DNA from: Acanthosepion pharaonis
Taxonomy: Eukaryota > Mollusca > Cephalopoda > Sepiida > Sepiidae
Length of the DNA: 64,000 nt
Assembly (NCBI GenBank): GCA_903632075.3
Contig: CAHIKZ030003474.1
Span: forward strand, 2,722,501 to 2,786,500
Direction: 5' to 3'
Of the stretch, positions 46,328-57,796 are shown one piece after another; positions within the stretch are counted from its first letter, which is position 1, and each line of letters begins with the position of its first letter. The translations under genes and the position numbers were made by a program. The notes under the pieces are model-generated. The model worked only from the letters and a program-made list of their open reading frames with translations. It was not told where the DNA came from and made no database searches.

Positions 46328-46489
46328 TATTTCGATATTTTCGCCTGCTCATCTTTCACGATGTTCTTATCGCAAAGTACCGCAACCTTACAGCACCTGT
46401 ATTACGAATTCGGTCAATCATCTAGGTACTGATCAGGCACGAGGTTGCTTAACTTCGGTTATCGTCCGGTAACCGGTGTTTCAGCATGT

Positions 46490-46560
46490 GACCGTAAGCC
46501 TGGCTCTTGGGCCTTGTAAAGCGTGAATATTATTGTAAAAAACAAAATAAAAATAATTCT
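46490..46560 (+). mobile_element. L2/CR1-like LINE 3' end fragment, copy 1
   Basis: TGGCTCTTGGGCCTTGTAAA followed by GCGTGAATATTATTG and an A-rich run matches the LINE 3' ends near 38,580 (inverted) and 51,655. Confidence 0.6.
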
Positions 46561-46720
46561 TTGAATGCCCTAGAGTTTTAGCTTTCATACTAATAAAAAT
46601 TTCTTCAAAATATATTTTCTTTCTTTCTTTAGCTTTTGTCATCATTTGTTTTGTTCCAATCCAAGAAGGAATAACTGCAAAAACATCGCCCTCCCCAAAT
46701 TTATAGACAAATCACAATAG

Positions 46721-46751
46721 ATGCATGCTGGGATTTCTTCCCAGCATGCAT
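46721..46751. repeat. Perfect 13-bp palindrome, copy 1
   Basis: ATGCATGCTGGGA - tttct - TCCCAGCATGCAT. Each arm contains CCCAGCATGC or its complement, which resembles the core of the ZNF143/Staf motif known from vertebrates. Whether a factor binds it here is unknown. Confidence 0.85.
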
Positions 46752-46869
46752 AATTGTAGAAGTCAAGTGACTTACCTGCCAACATGGCTGCCTTCTTGTG
46801 TTTCCTTGTAAAGCAAGCCAGCTGATTTTACCTTATTTTTTAGGAGAGTACCTAATACACCAGTTAGGT

Positions 46870-47215
46870 TGGTCCATTTTGCTAGAATGGACCTGCCAAT
46901 ACATTTGCATGAGTGGTCTTTATTCACCCATATATTTCTCCATGAAATGACTCAAGTCAGTTGGCTTTTGGCTACGAGTTGGCCAGTCAGTCGGCTGGCT
47001 GATCGGTTGAACTCTCTGGTTTCGGGCGGGGAGGAACCCAAAAGAGGCTACGCCGAAGGGCGGATTCTCTTTCGGGGAGGTAAACCGCCCTGAACCCGTT
47101 TATACAGATTCAATGGTTATATTTTGGCGAGCCCACGGGTTTGAGATCCCTCAGGCTGTAGATCCCACATTAAACCGGCCTTGTGCCACATGATAACTTC
47201 GTGGCGGGGTGACTA
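46870..47215. mobile_element. Unclassified GC-rich repeat, copy 1
   Basis: GC-rich island with CGGGCGGGGAGGAACCCAAA, CGCCGAAGGGCGGATTC and a right part reading ACCGGCCTTGTGCCACAT, a phrase shared with the 17-kb tRNA-like units (GGCCTTGTGCCACAT). It ends with TCGTGGCGGGGTGACTAAAT. Possibly a SINE, but no Pol III boxes are clear. Confidence 0.5.
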
Positions 47216-47446
47216 AATATCGTTATTTTTGGCTACACTAGCCTATTTTGTGTCAGACCACTGGCAAGTTAACCAATATTCTACAATAATAAGATAGACC
47301 ACTTCTCAGTGTCATCCGCCATATTCTTGTTCTTTCTTCTCTTGAAGTCAGAACGCTGCGATCACTTGTCTGTAAAGTTTTTGTGTTTTAATACCATTCT
47401 TACTTTGTGAACTTTTGCCTCATTACTGTTGCTTTGCTTACTTTTG

Positions 47447-47449
<3 letters not shown>

Positions 47450-47490
<41 letters not shown>
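47450..47490. repeat. (TA)n microsatellite, copy 1
   Basis: TA run before the first foldback. Confidence 0.95.
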
Positions 47491-47494
<4 letters not shown>

Positions 47495-47550
47495 ACATTT
47501 TTTATGTTTAACGTTCTTTTTATAGATACATAAACATAAAAATGTCTTTA
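47490..47550. repeat. Foldback 1 between TA tracts, copy 1
   Basis: TAAAGACATTTTTTATGTTT at the left is complementary to AAACATAAAAATGTCTTTA at the right, with a ~20-nt centre. Confidence 0.88.
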
Positions 47551-47581
47551 ATAAATAAATTGTCGGACTTTGTCCATTTTC

Positions 47582-47584
<3 letters not shown>

Positions 47585-47628
<44 letters not shown>

Positions 47629-47708
47629 GTCTAAAAGTAGGTGGACAGTAAATGCATCTTTTATATATATACAAAAGATACATTTACTGTCAACCTACTT
47701 TTGGACTG

Positions 47709-47775
<67 letters not shown>
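47585..47775. mobile_element. Tc1-end foldback flanked by TA tracts, copy 1
   Basis: At 47,622-47,713, TATAGTGGTCTAAAAGTAGG and its continuation pair with CCTACTTTTGGACTGCTATA around a central TA stretch. GTGGTCTAAAAGTAGGTGGAC resembles a Tc1-type terminal inverted repeat, so this may be a minimal MITE made only of two ends. TA tracts lie on both sides. Confidence 0.75.
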
Positions 47776-47779
<4 letters not shown>

Positions 47780-48552
47780 TGCTTGTACTATTTTTTCGCT
47801 TTTTTTCTTTTGTATTGGGTTTTTTTTTTTTTGTTTTTTGGAAACTTTGTCAATTCTGTTTCTTGGGCATTTCTGCCAATTACATTTAATCATTACCATT
47901 TACTCTACAGTTTTTTCATTCTTTTATTTATTTTTCACTCGTTTGTTTTATCAGATTTTCTCATTCATTAATTTTTTTTTCTTCTTCTTCGTCGTTCCAC
48001 AGTCTGAGCCAGAAAATCTCTTTCATTCCAGACAAAATTCAACAATGTCCAGAAAACAAGAGTTTCATGAAGACCAGCCTCTTGTGTCTAAAAATGTAAT
48101 TTCTGATGTCTAATTCATCGTAAGCGAATCTTTTTCATTAGATTTCTTAGTGCGATTGACACTCAATCAGCGACGGTCACTTGGCACGCATTTCTTTCAT
48201 CTTATGCTGACCGCTTGTCCAAAGAGATTCGCTGATGTCGTTATAAGATGCTTGGACATTCGGTTCATTAGCCAAATTCGGTTACAAAACAGCACGATAA
48301 AATTCGACAAGTTCCTAATATCACGTACACACAATACACTCCATACGTCCTCTAACTTATTGACCTGACTACATCAGCCGACATACTGGCACACGGAAGC
48401 GCACAAATTTCTTAGGTGGCATCGGTGAACTTAAAAGCAGATCAACAAATACATTAATATGAATCTAAAGAAAACGCAGACACAGATAAAATTTGATCCG
48501 GATTCTCTCAAAGAAACAGTTTTATATTTGATATTTTGGCCATCACACAAAT
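47776..48552. other. Unassigned DNA, copy 1
   Basis: T-rich, then a less AT-rich part (48,140-48,430) with short frames of no recognised family. Confidence 0.5.
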
Positions 48553-48813
48553 ATCATGATAACTACGCTCCTTGACATCTTGAAAACATCAACTACAGAA
48601 TGTTGATTAACATGATAGTCTAAACAGTCATTGGTGTTCCCCAGCGTCTTCACTGGATGTTCTACAATTGTGGCTCTATTCAGCCAGGCGTCTTCTACAA
48701 ATTGTCAGGTATATAATGAGAGAGCCGTTTATTAGAATCATGGTTTGAGTGATTAATTTGTTTTTATGGGTTATCAACCTCTTGCAGGTTATTTAAAGCC
48801 AAAAAATATTTTA
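48553..48813. repeat. Local direct repeat, unit A, copy 1
   Basis: Shares ACAGAATGTTGAT, CAGGCGTCTTCTACAAATTG and TTGCAGGTTATTTAAAGCCA with unit B (49,280-49,528) in the same order. The units lie ~727 bp apart and are clearly diverged, so this duplication predates the 10.9-kb one. Confidence 0.82.
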
Positions 48814-49279
48814 GAGTAAAAGGAAGCCATTTGTTATAATCATGTATAATATTATTAAACATTTATTGTTATCAAAATCAGTCAATCAATAAACATTTTA
48901 TTTAAAGTTAAGTAATAATAATTTTCACTGCATTTCTATAGTAAATCCTTCGGAATGAATTTCTATAGTAAATCATTTTCAATGCATTTTTATATTAAAC
49001 TATTAGCAGTGTATCTAAACATTAATATAATTTTTCTAAATGTTTTTTTTGTTTTTTTGTTGTTTTTTTGTAACTATATTCTTAGGCACTTTAATAACCA
49101 ACTGTTTGTGTGATCATAAAATAATTTTGAAGACTGGAAAACACTCGGTTCAAAAAGAATTTGTGCTATCAATTTATGCTAGAATTTGTACATTTCAATT
49201 GTACCTGGTTGTATCATACGTATTGGATGTCTTGACATTATTTCTTCCCTAACTAATTTGCATATCTTATTATATAAGC

Positions 49280-49528
49280 ATCATGATAATAATACTCCTG
49301 CCATCTTGAAAGCATCAACTACAGAATGTTGATCAACATGACAGTCTAAGCAGTAAATCTACATTGGATGTTCCACAATTGTGGTTTCTATTCAACCAGG
49401 CGTCTTCTACAAATTGCCTGATATATACGATAAGGAAGCCGTTTGTTAGAATTGAGCTTTGAGTGATTGATTTGCTTTTTACGGATTATCAACATTTTGC
49501 AGGTTATTTAAAGCCAGAAAAAATATAT
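49280..49528. repeat. Local direct repeat, unit B, copy 1
   Basis: Diverged partner of unit A; see 48,553-48,813. It ends in a TTAATTAATTAATTG run. Confidence 0.82.
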
Positions 49529-50114
49529 ATTAATTAATTAATTGACAATAGAAGTATACACCGGCATGAAAATAAAAAGCAAAAACTTCACATTCTTGAA
49601 GCTCTCTATATAAGAAAAATACAATCAAAACTAAATAAGGTTAATTATGAGTATAGTCACAATGTTTTAAAATATCTATAATAGCAATGTTTTAAAACAC
49701 TTAAATTTTACTTTTTTTAAAACACTTAAATTGTAACTTTTAAAAGAATTACGACTGTATAACTTAAAGTTGCCTCCCTTAGATAACATAATAACTTTAG
49801 CGGTTAATTTTTAAATTGATTATAACGGAGCGCGTTCATACATGTTTATAATTATAACAGCGCGTTTCATGCGCATTTACGAAAAAATTCACAACTATCA
49901 ATTACATTAATTTTTTGTCGTAGCAATTCACCCCTGAAGATGATCTTGGATGAGCTTGAAAGTACTTAGGAAAATAAAAGAAATGAATAAAACTACGGCG
50001 CTTAATACGAACATTAAGAAGCTGATCCAAGAATTCGAGAGGATTAAAATAAAAATAAATATAATATATATGTCCAGATTATTTAGCCAAACATGCTTGA
50101 ACGAAGATATGCTG

Positions 50115-50118
<4 letters not shown>
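49529..50118. other. Unassigned AT-rich DNA, copy 1
   Basis: Near 49,935 CCCCTGAAGATGATCTTGGA precedes GAGCTTGAAAGTACTTAGG, which recalls the CTGAAGA...GAAA terminal motif of the Penelope-like or SINE-A ends. Confidence 0.45.
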
Positions 50119-50163
<45 letters not shown>

Positions 50164-50220
50164 GGAGAGAGAGATATAAACGCCTAATTATAACCAACGT
50201 TTCGATTTATATCTCCCCAG
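50119..50220. repeat. (TA)n tract plus short hairpin, copy 1
   Basis: A TA run (50,119-50,160) followed by GGGGAGAGAGAGATATAAA pairing with TTTATATCTCCCC (50,208-50,219) around AACCAACGTTTCGA. Confidence 0.8.
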
Positions 50221-51109
50221 TATCCTACATATGTATAATTCCACCAATTGGTCTTTAAATAGGTTTTGTGGTTCCGATTTTGTCGTCCTGTTGTTAATCT
50301 TTTTTCTTCCCAGAGATATTCCCATTTCACTATTATTTTAAACGCATAATTTGTTTTAACATGAACAGATATTGAGCAAAAAAAGTGATTTATATAATAC
50401 CAGGAGTAATCAATGAATCATAGATACTATTGAACATCTAAAAATATAAAGGCAACGGATTAATTAAACGTTTCATTGGCTTCTATTTTAGTTGTAAATT
50501 TTTTATTGAATCTAAATACATTGTTTCAAGACATTTGTTTCATTGCATCTCACTATTAAAACTTTCTTACAATTACCGTCATTTTAACGGCGCGGATACA
50601 CGAGTTACTAATAATAAATAAAATGAAACATTCACTTATCTGTCCTTATTCTGAGTTTCACAGAAATTGTATCCACTCATCAACGGGCTTGATAGTAAAA
50701 AATATATATAATCCTGTTGGGAACACTTCTATTTTTCCCGTAGAGGGAGCAAAAAGTTGGCTGAATTGATTTTCCAACTTTCGAAAACGTTGTGTTCCTG
50801 GAATTTCGAAAGTACCTAATAAAGTTATTTATAATGTCACTGTAGTTATTTTATTCCTGACGCAGACAATGATGTTGCTTTAAGAAAATCCGAACAATTT
50901 CGTTTTTTTTTTTTTTGTTTTTTTTTGTAGGGGGGTCACCCAGAAATTATTCTTTAGGTTAATATAAAAAATAATTATGCCATTTATGGGTAATGAATTA
51001 TTTTTCACCCGACAACTCGTCCTGAGCCTCTCGTAATTCTATCGATATTTCCATGGAACGAGTTCTGCCGAGCTATAACTCCTTAGTTCCACCACCTCTG
51101 ACCTTAAGT
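50221..51109. other. Unassigned DNA, copy 1
   Basis: No gene. The stretch 51,000-51,110 may be more of the L2-like LINE ORF, but I cannot read a convincing frame. Confidence 0.5.
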
Positions 51110-51689
51110 AAATGCGAATCACTTCGTATCCCAATAGTACGGAGTAAGTTCACTTCGAATAGCTTCTTCCAAAGAACTGCTGTTTTTTGGAACAGACTCC
51201 CGACAGGGTGTTTTCCCTATTCACTATAATCTTAACCTCTTCAAGTCTAGGGTTAACCATTATTTTGTCCTTTCGTATTCCAATAGTAAGAAGTTAATTA
51301 TATAAGCTATTCGAAAATAGCTTATATACAAGAACTGTTGTTTGTGGAATAGACTGTCAGCAGGATGTTTTCCCAATCATTATAATCTTGACCCCTTCTA
51401 TAGGTTTCTATAGTTAACCGTTATCTTTTTCTTTTCGTGTTTCAAAAGTAAGAAGTAAGTTCTATTCGAATAGCTTCTTCCAAAAAAACTGCTGCTTTGG
51501 GGAACAAACTCCCGCCAGGATGTTTTCCCAATTACTATAATCTTGACCTATTCAAATCTAAGGTTAACTGTTATCATTCCTGCTTGACCCCATGAACCTC
51601 ATTTTTTTCTTTTCTTAAACTCATACAACACCATACAGTAGCACTCTACCTTGAGTGGCTCTTAGGCCTTGTATTGGGTGAATATTAGA

Positions 51690-51716
<27 letters not shown>
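51110..51716 (+). pseudogene. L2/CR1-like LINE: ORF C-terminus in three tandem copies plus 3' tail, copy 1
   Basis: The first unit (cgt at 51,125) reads RIPIVRSKFTSNSFFQRTAV and FWNRLPTGCFP, then after a one-base shift YNLNLFKSRVNHYF. This is the WNxLP...FKSxVNxYL end of L2/CR1-group ORFs. Diverged versions of the same ~150-160-bp piece follow at 51,274 and 51,436. The last continues into the 3' end GGCTCTTAGGCCTTGTATTG, GGTGAATATTAG and a 30-base poly(A). Confidence 0.85.
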
Positions 51717-51720
<4 letters not shown>

Positions 51721-52157
51721 TTCTACATTTCCTCATTGGTAGCTTCTCTTACCAATAAAGCATGTTGATATATTTGTTTCTAACGCATTCTCATACATTA
51801 CTACGCCTTTTGAGACTTTGCCACAAAGTCTGAGCAATTTATATTGCTACAGCCTACAGAAAAGGGTAAAAGAAATTAAATATAAATTTCTTGTAGAAAT
51901 AACAGCAGAATGCCATAGAGTTTTGTTCGTATCTCTGAGAATTCATGAAGGCTCTTCTCTGGGGAAGGAGACTGACCTTCCAAGAAAATCATTTTGACCT
52001 TTGGGAAAATGATGTGAACTAATTTAAAGCGTAAATTCTTATTCGTGTCCCCACCCCCAACTTAGAATGGCTCACTCAAACCACTGACGACAGGCATGAA
52101 GTCATAACGAGCGTTTGTAAAGAAGGAAACTATCATCTGCACTTTGCATTCCTTTCT
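51717..52157. other. Unassigned DNA, copy 1 right end
   Basis: Nothing recognised between the LINE poly(A) and the duplication junction. Confidence 0.5.
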
Positions 52158-52973
52158 GTGAATGTTTTTTTCCAGTGTGGTCTATTCTGTATATATGTAT
52201 ATTATCCACTTTTGAAGGCTAATTTTTATGACAAAACTTACACAAGTTTATTTTTATTGATCTTGAAGAAGAATTTTAATTCCATTGTCAAGTATTTCCT
52301 TCCATTCACCAAAGTAAAAGAAATTAGTCAAATAAAATTTTAAAAAATAAGAAAAAAAAAATGTCTACATTCACTGTTCCGAGATTTAAAATCTTGTCTG
52401 ACTCTTAGGAATCTGAAAGAATCGTGATCGTGATTCTGGCAAAAAGTGAAATTGATATATTTCTGCTTTCCTCACGTCTAAATTCTTTAAATATTTGCTA
52501 TATTTGCTTCATTGAACCTCTATTGTCAAAGACTCAGATATTCTGCCCAGTGTCGTTACGATTGAGTTTGGTAATTCACTAAATTTCAATTCAGCGTTCG
52601 ATTATTCTCTCAAGTCAGCATGTCACACATTTGGTCAGTGAAATCAGCACAAAAAACTATTCGATTGCAACTTGAACGGATCGCTGAATGTATCAAGAAG
52701 AATTTCATTCAATCATTCATAATGAGAGCGGTCAAGCGCGCTAGATCAGAATTGCTATTTGTAATCTTTTCTTGGATTATATTCGGAAAGAAAAAGAAAC
52801 ACTGGAAATATTCTTCAGTAAAGTTTTATTAAAATGCATTTATTTGAATGTGAAACGTAAAAAAATAGCTTCCATATTTCTATCGACTGATCTGTTTCTA
52901 TTGATAAATTTCCTCACTCCTTATGCTGTTTTTTTCGTTGTTAGTTTTTTTTTTATCAGAAAAATAAAAATTT

Positions 52974-53246
52974 CATTATTTACATTATTCGGACTATTGT
53001 CCTCGTCTTTGTTGCCATAGTTATCACAACGTTTCGGCCAAGTTGTACGTTCCGGCCTTCTTCAGGTGGTTGAATTTCGAACTGAACTCTTTATTTCGTT
53101 CGCTAGGGTAGATTGTTCTAGTTCCACGTGCCATGTCTAATGGATGTCAGTTATCATTTTATCTCCTGTTAGTTCACCTCTTCAAGTTCTCCACTGCTTT
53201 AACCAGGTATTGAAATCACAATTCTTTGGGTCCTGTCACTGGATCT
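52974..53246 (-). mobile_element. SINE-A, copy 2 of duplication
   Basis: Same element as 42,041-42,312. Near 53,039 it reads TTTCGGCCAAGTTGTACG where copy 1 has TTTCGGCCGTTGTACG. Confidence 0.8.
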
Positions 53247-53278
53247 AAAAAATTTCGTTTTTTGTAAAAATTTTGTTC

Positions 53279-53672
53279 GATTTTCAAGAACTAGCCAGAA
53301 CTCTTTATTTTTTTTTTACAAGAACTAGCCTAAACGATTTTCAAGAACTAGCCAGAACTCTTTTTATTATTTTTTTACAAGAACTAGCCTAAACTATTTT
53401 CAGAAACTAGCCGGAACTCTTTATTTTTTTACAAGAACTAGCCAGAACGATTTTAAAGAACTAGCCAGAACTCTTTTTATTATTTTTTTTTACAAGAACT
53501 AGCCTAAATGATTTTCAAGAAATAGCCAGAACTGTTTTTAATTTTATTATTATTATTATTTTTTTTTTTTTTTTTTGCAAGAACTAGGCTAAACGATTTT
53601 CAAGAATTAGCCAGAACTCTTTTTATGTATTTATTTATTTTTTTACAAGAACTAGGTTAAACGATTTTCAAG
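53279..53672. repeat. AACTAGCC minisatellite, copy 2
   Basis: Six units as in copy 1, with different T-run lengths. Confidence 0.9.
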
Positions 53673-53680
53673 ATTTTCAT

Positions 53681-54300
53681 GTAAATCACAAATTGGACAT
53701 AACCAAAATCAAACAACTACAACAATTTAAATATCTGGGAAGCGTTTTAACAGAGGGACAGAAAGTGCGACACGACAATGCAAAAGCGAATTGGGATAGT
53801 GAAAGATGCCTTTCAAAAGCTATGCAAAGTATTAAGAAACATGAAAAATGTTAGCAACAAAGAAAAGAGTACTGAATTGTTAAGTAATATCATCCTTCTA
53901 TATGCCAGTGATTCTCCTCGCAAATGGTGAAGAGACTGAAAGCAACAAAATGTAAGTTCTACAGAAGGATTGATGCTGAGAATCTGAACATGTGAGCAAC
54001 GACAGAGAAAATGGAAACAATAAAGACACTTGTACATTAGGAAGAAACAGTTGAAATTTTTAAGGCACATAATGAAGAAAAAGGGCTTGAAAATATTGAC
54101 ACTCACCAGACATATTAAAGTCAAGAGGGAAAGAAGAAACAGAATATAACTTGCCTAACGAGTTTGTGTAAATGGATGGTAGAATAGGGTCTAGGGGAGA
54201 TAATAAAAAGACAAAATTTACTGAGATCTACAAAATGCAGGAAATTGTAGAGAGCCATGATCGCCAACATCCCGAAAGGACACGGTATATAGAAGAAGGA
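53681..54300 (+). pseudogene. RTE LINE C-terminal remnant, copy 2
   Basis: Matches 42,747-43,368. Small indels (for example one fewer A in the GAAAAATG run near 53,850) alter frames relative to copy 1. Confidence 0.84.
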
Positions 54301-55382
54301 CATCTGTTACAGATTTGTGTGATTCATGGAGAAGGTCATTGAATATGTCAAAAGGGATTTACAACGATTCTTGCTGGCGATTCCTGACTAAACAAATGCC
54401 CCGTGATCAGTGAGGCAAGTTGAGTTGGTTGGTTGGTTGGTTTGGTAGTAGGTCAATTTAACAACATATCATCTCTTATTTCGTTAGTTAATGCCGATTA
54501 TAAGAGTACAGAAATCTCAAAGATGAGTCAAAACTTAGGTGAGTTTTGCACGAGTAAAAAAATGCTTAGGTTCGCTTTTACACTAGAGTAAACAAGATAG
54601 ATACAAAACCTATTTACAGTAGCCAACAAAATAGACATAAATATGGTTTGCATTAGAATTTTTTAAAAAAGGTAAACAAAGTAAAACCAGTTAAGGTTGA
54701 TAATGATCAAACAAGACATTATATGAAAATAATCTACTTTGTACGACGCAAGAGATAGTGAACATAATTAAAACATCCTCCCTGTCTGTAATTAAATGTT
54801 CCATTTTTTAAAATTCGATAAGCGATGAAAAGTGAATATTTTACAACAATGTGAATACAATATATCATGAGGCAAACGCAATAATCACAACTAATGATAC
54901 TAAAACCTAATCTTTATCCCAAAAAATGTGATGATTTGTATATGATAGGATAAGAAAGCAAACGATAGTTTCAAACAATTATTGGTTCCAATTAAATCAA
55001 TTGAAGCCAGCATTCGATGCAAAGGGTCCGCTTGGAGCAAGTTGAGCGAAAAAGAATAATATTCTGTCAAGATAATGGGGTGATTGTTAAAACTTTGTTC
55101 AAAAGTTCCTACTCATCTAAAATATTCACTAGATATTGCATTATCGAATTATCATATATTCTGGTCTTTAATTCCCTGGAAGACTGCAAAAGGCATCTAG
55201 AGTAACTCTTTGCTAAGAAAGATAAAAAATTCTGGGAAGCAAGAATTATGTAGAAAGCGACAGAAGATAGTGTAAATATATGGATCAAGAGTTAATGTTG
55301 AAAATTTTTAAAAAAGTTTGTTTTTGTTTTTTTATTTTAGCTTAAGCCGAACGAACTTTTCACGTTAGCCAATATTTTAAAT

Positions 55383-55976
55383 ATGCTAGAATCAATTATA
55401 TTATTGCTTGTTTTTCTGCATTCCCTTACAACGTTGTTGACAAGTTCCAGAGAACTCTTTAATTTCTTTTATTCTATTTCCAAACATTTTCTGTTCATGG
55501 CTTTTCAAAGATTACTTTTCGGGTTCAACTCATTCTTCCTGATTATCTCGATTACACGAGTAAAAAGCGTTCATTTATTTACAATTTGTTTTGCTGAGAT
55601 TGTTATTTTGTTTTTATGGCAATTTGCTTCATTTTTTTTTAGTTTTATTTTCAGATTGTTTATGTACATTAAGATGCTGCAGTATATTATTATTTATTTA
55701 TTTATATCTATTTTATTTGATTCGATTTGATTTGATAACCTCTCCGATTCTTAGATGTTTCGGCCGGTGAGGATGGTTATATCTCCGCTTCTACCTGCAG
55801 CTCTGAAAACAACACTTTTTCTCAATACATGAGTTGTTCCAAGCTGCGCTGTCTCCTAATGCGCTCTTCATAATGTCAGTTATCCATGAGGCGTATTGCA
55901 AATCAAAAGATTGCTGGAAATAGTCCCGATTTCGGCAAACACAAAAGTCACAACTTGAGCTGCTGCTGCTTCATAG
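55383..55976. other. Unassigned AT-rich DNA, copy 2
   Basis: Matches copy 1 from about 44,460. The 115-codon hydrophobic frame at 55,383-55,730 is opened only by indels relative to copy 1. Confidence 0.5.
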
Positions 55977-56757
55977 TACAAGGTGTCCCCAAAAATTGAC
56001 ATCATTTAAAATGTGAATATCTGGGTAAGTACATGTCCCAGGCAAACGAAATTAAATAGGCTTCATTTTGAACAACGAAAGATTTATTTATCAAAATCCG
56101 AACAAGTTATTCGAAGGGATGTAGATTCTATAACCGATTTCACAAAGCTTCACAAACGTTCAATATGCGCACCCCCTGTGACACGAGACACATCAAGTCG
56201 GTAGTCCAGCTCCTGCTGAAGTATGTCTTGCATAACATTCTCTACCGCCTCAGTGATTCTCTGCTTAAGTTACTCTAGGCTTGTAGGAAGAGGAGGGATA
56301 TAAACCTGTCTTTCATTTTCGCCCCATAGGAAAAAAAAAAAAATCACAAATTATCAAGTCAGGTGAACGTGATGGACATTTTAACAGCACATTATCACTA
56401 GCTCCTGGTCGTTCCTGTCTCTGCGTCTGTGGAATCCCGCGGCAAGCAAAGAACGTTATTCAGTAGGCCTGGGGTACCCTACTTCTGTAATTTATCCCAA
56501 GAATCTTCTTTCTCACATGACTACGAATGAGTCAACAGGAAGAAGCCGGCTCAATCCGCCCAGGGTGAATGCCGCATCAATACAATACATTATCACTAGC
56601 ACGCTCGATTCATCTTCCCGGTAGATTCTCATTGAGATAAGTCCGCAAAGTTAACTTAGTTTTTAACATTTGAGCGAGAATTTTAAATCATTTGAGCGAG
56701 AATTGACAATGTCATTAAACTATAAAATAATGTTAATTTTTTGGAGACACCCCTGCA
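55977..56757 (-). pseudogene. Mariner-type element, copy 2
   Basis: Matches 45,052-45,825. The right-hand terminus reads ACACCCCTGCACAT here against ACACCCCGTACAT in copy 1, which destroys the flanking TA in this copy or reflects a consensus error. Confidence 0.86.
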
Positions 56758-56790
56758 CATTTCTCCGACTTGCCCTGCCAGGTTTTAGTA

Positions 56791-57041
56791 CAGTGTAACC
56801 CGGATATAAGAGTTGTCGGGACCGGAGAAAAGTCTCTTATATCCGGGTTTCTCTTATCCGGGTTTGGTCTGTTTTATATACATTAACACAGGCTCTAATT
56901 TGGGACCAGAAAATCTCTCTTATATCCGGGTTTCTCTTACATCCGGGTTTGGTTTATTTTATATACATTAACACAGGCTCTAATTTGGGACCAGAGAAAA
57001 TCCCTCTTATATCGGGTTTCTCTTATATCCGGGTTACACTG
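56791..57041. mobile_element. Pogo/Tigger-like MITE 1, copy 2
   Basis: Same as 45,859-46,117 but a few bases shorter: several one- to four-base losses (for example TCTCTTATCCGGG for TCTCTTATATCCGGG near 56,850). Confidence 0.83.
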
Positions 57042-57065
57042 ATGGAACTTTGATTAAATAATATA

Positions 57066-57250
57066 CAGTGAAACCCGGATATAAGAGGGTTGTCGAGACC
57101 GGAGAAGAAGTCTCTTATATCCGGGTTTCTCTTATATCCGGGTTTGTCTGTTTTATATACATTAACACAGGCTCTAATTTGGGACCAGAGAAAATCTCTC
57201 TTATATCCGGGTTTCTCTTATATCCGGGTCTCTTATATCGGGTTACTCTG
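57066..57250. mobile_element. Pogo/Tigger-like MITE 2, copy 2
   Basis: Same as 46,142-46,327, flanked by TA on both sides. Near the right end TATATCGGGTTACTC lacks one C relative to copy 1. Confidence 0.84.
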
Positions 57251-57411
57251 TATTTCGATATTTTCGCCTGCTCATCTTTCACGATGTTCTTATCGCAAAG
57301 TACCGCAACCTTACAGCACCTGTATTACGAATTCGGTCAATCATCTAGGTACTGATCAGGCACGAGGTTGCTTTTAACTTCGGTTATCGTCCGGTAACCG
57401 GTGTTTCAACA

Positions 57412-57482
57412 TGTGACCGTAAGCCTGGCTCTTGGGCCTTGTAAAGCGTGAATATTATTGTAAAAACAAAAAAAAAAATAAT
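57412..57482 (+). mobile_element. L2/CR1-like LINE 3' end fragment, copy 2
   Basis: Matches 46,490-46,560. Confidence 0.58.
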
Positions 57483-57646
57483 TCTTTGAATGCCCTAGAG
57501 TTTTAGCTTTCATACTAATAAAAAATTTCTTCAAAATATATTTTCTTTCTTTCTTTAGCTTTTGTCATCATTTGTTTTGTTCCAATCCAAGAAGGAATAA
57601 CTGCAAAAACATCGCCCTCCCCAAATTTATAGACAAATCACAATAG

Positions 57647-57677
57647 ATGCATGCTGGGATTTCTTCCCAGCATGCAT
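57647..57677. repeat. Perfect 13-bp palindrome, copy 2
   Basis: Identical to the hairpin at 46,721-46,751. Confidence 0.85.
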
Positions 57678-57796
57678 AATTGTAGAAGTCAAGTGACTTA
57701 CCTGCCAACATGGCTGCCTTCTTGTGTTTCCTTGTAAACAAGCCAGCTGATTTTACCTTATTTTTTTTAGGAGAGTACCTAATACACCAGTTAGGT

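Larger units (their letters stand above)
41225..52157. repeat. 10.9-kb tandem segmental duplication, copy 1
   Basis: Begins at TGTGAATG (41,225) and runs to the junction at about 52,157, where its last bases (GCATTCCTTTCTG) meet the first bases of copy 2. Internal order: unassigned AT-rich DNA, SINE-A (minus), AT/tag minisatellite, RTE LINE (plus), family B tail, mariner (minus), two pogo-like MITEs, LINE tail, GC-rich repeat, foldbacks, a local duplicate, L2-like LINE tails. Confidence 0.96.

Noticed and set aside
45838..46432. Overlapping 88-99-codon frames rich in ISGFLLYPG repeats
   Set aside because: They translate the CTCTTATATCCGGG repeats of the pogo-like MITEs.
46869..47093. 74-codon frame, repeated at 57,796-58,092 with a longer end
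   Set aside because: It lies in a GC-rich dispersed repeat, and its end differs between copies only because of a one-base indel.
55383..55730. 115-codon hydrophobic protein
   Set aside because: The frame is not open in the duplicate copy near 44,460-44,800, where single-base indels differ. It reflects T-rich DNA.
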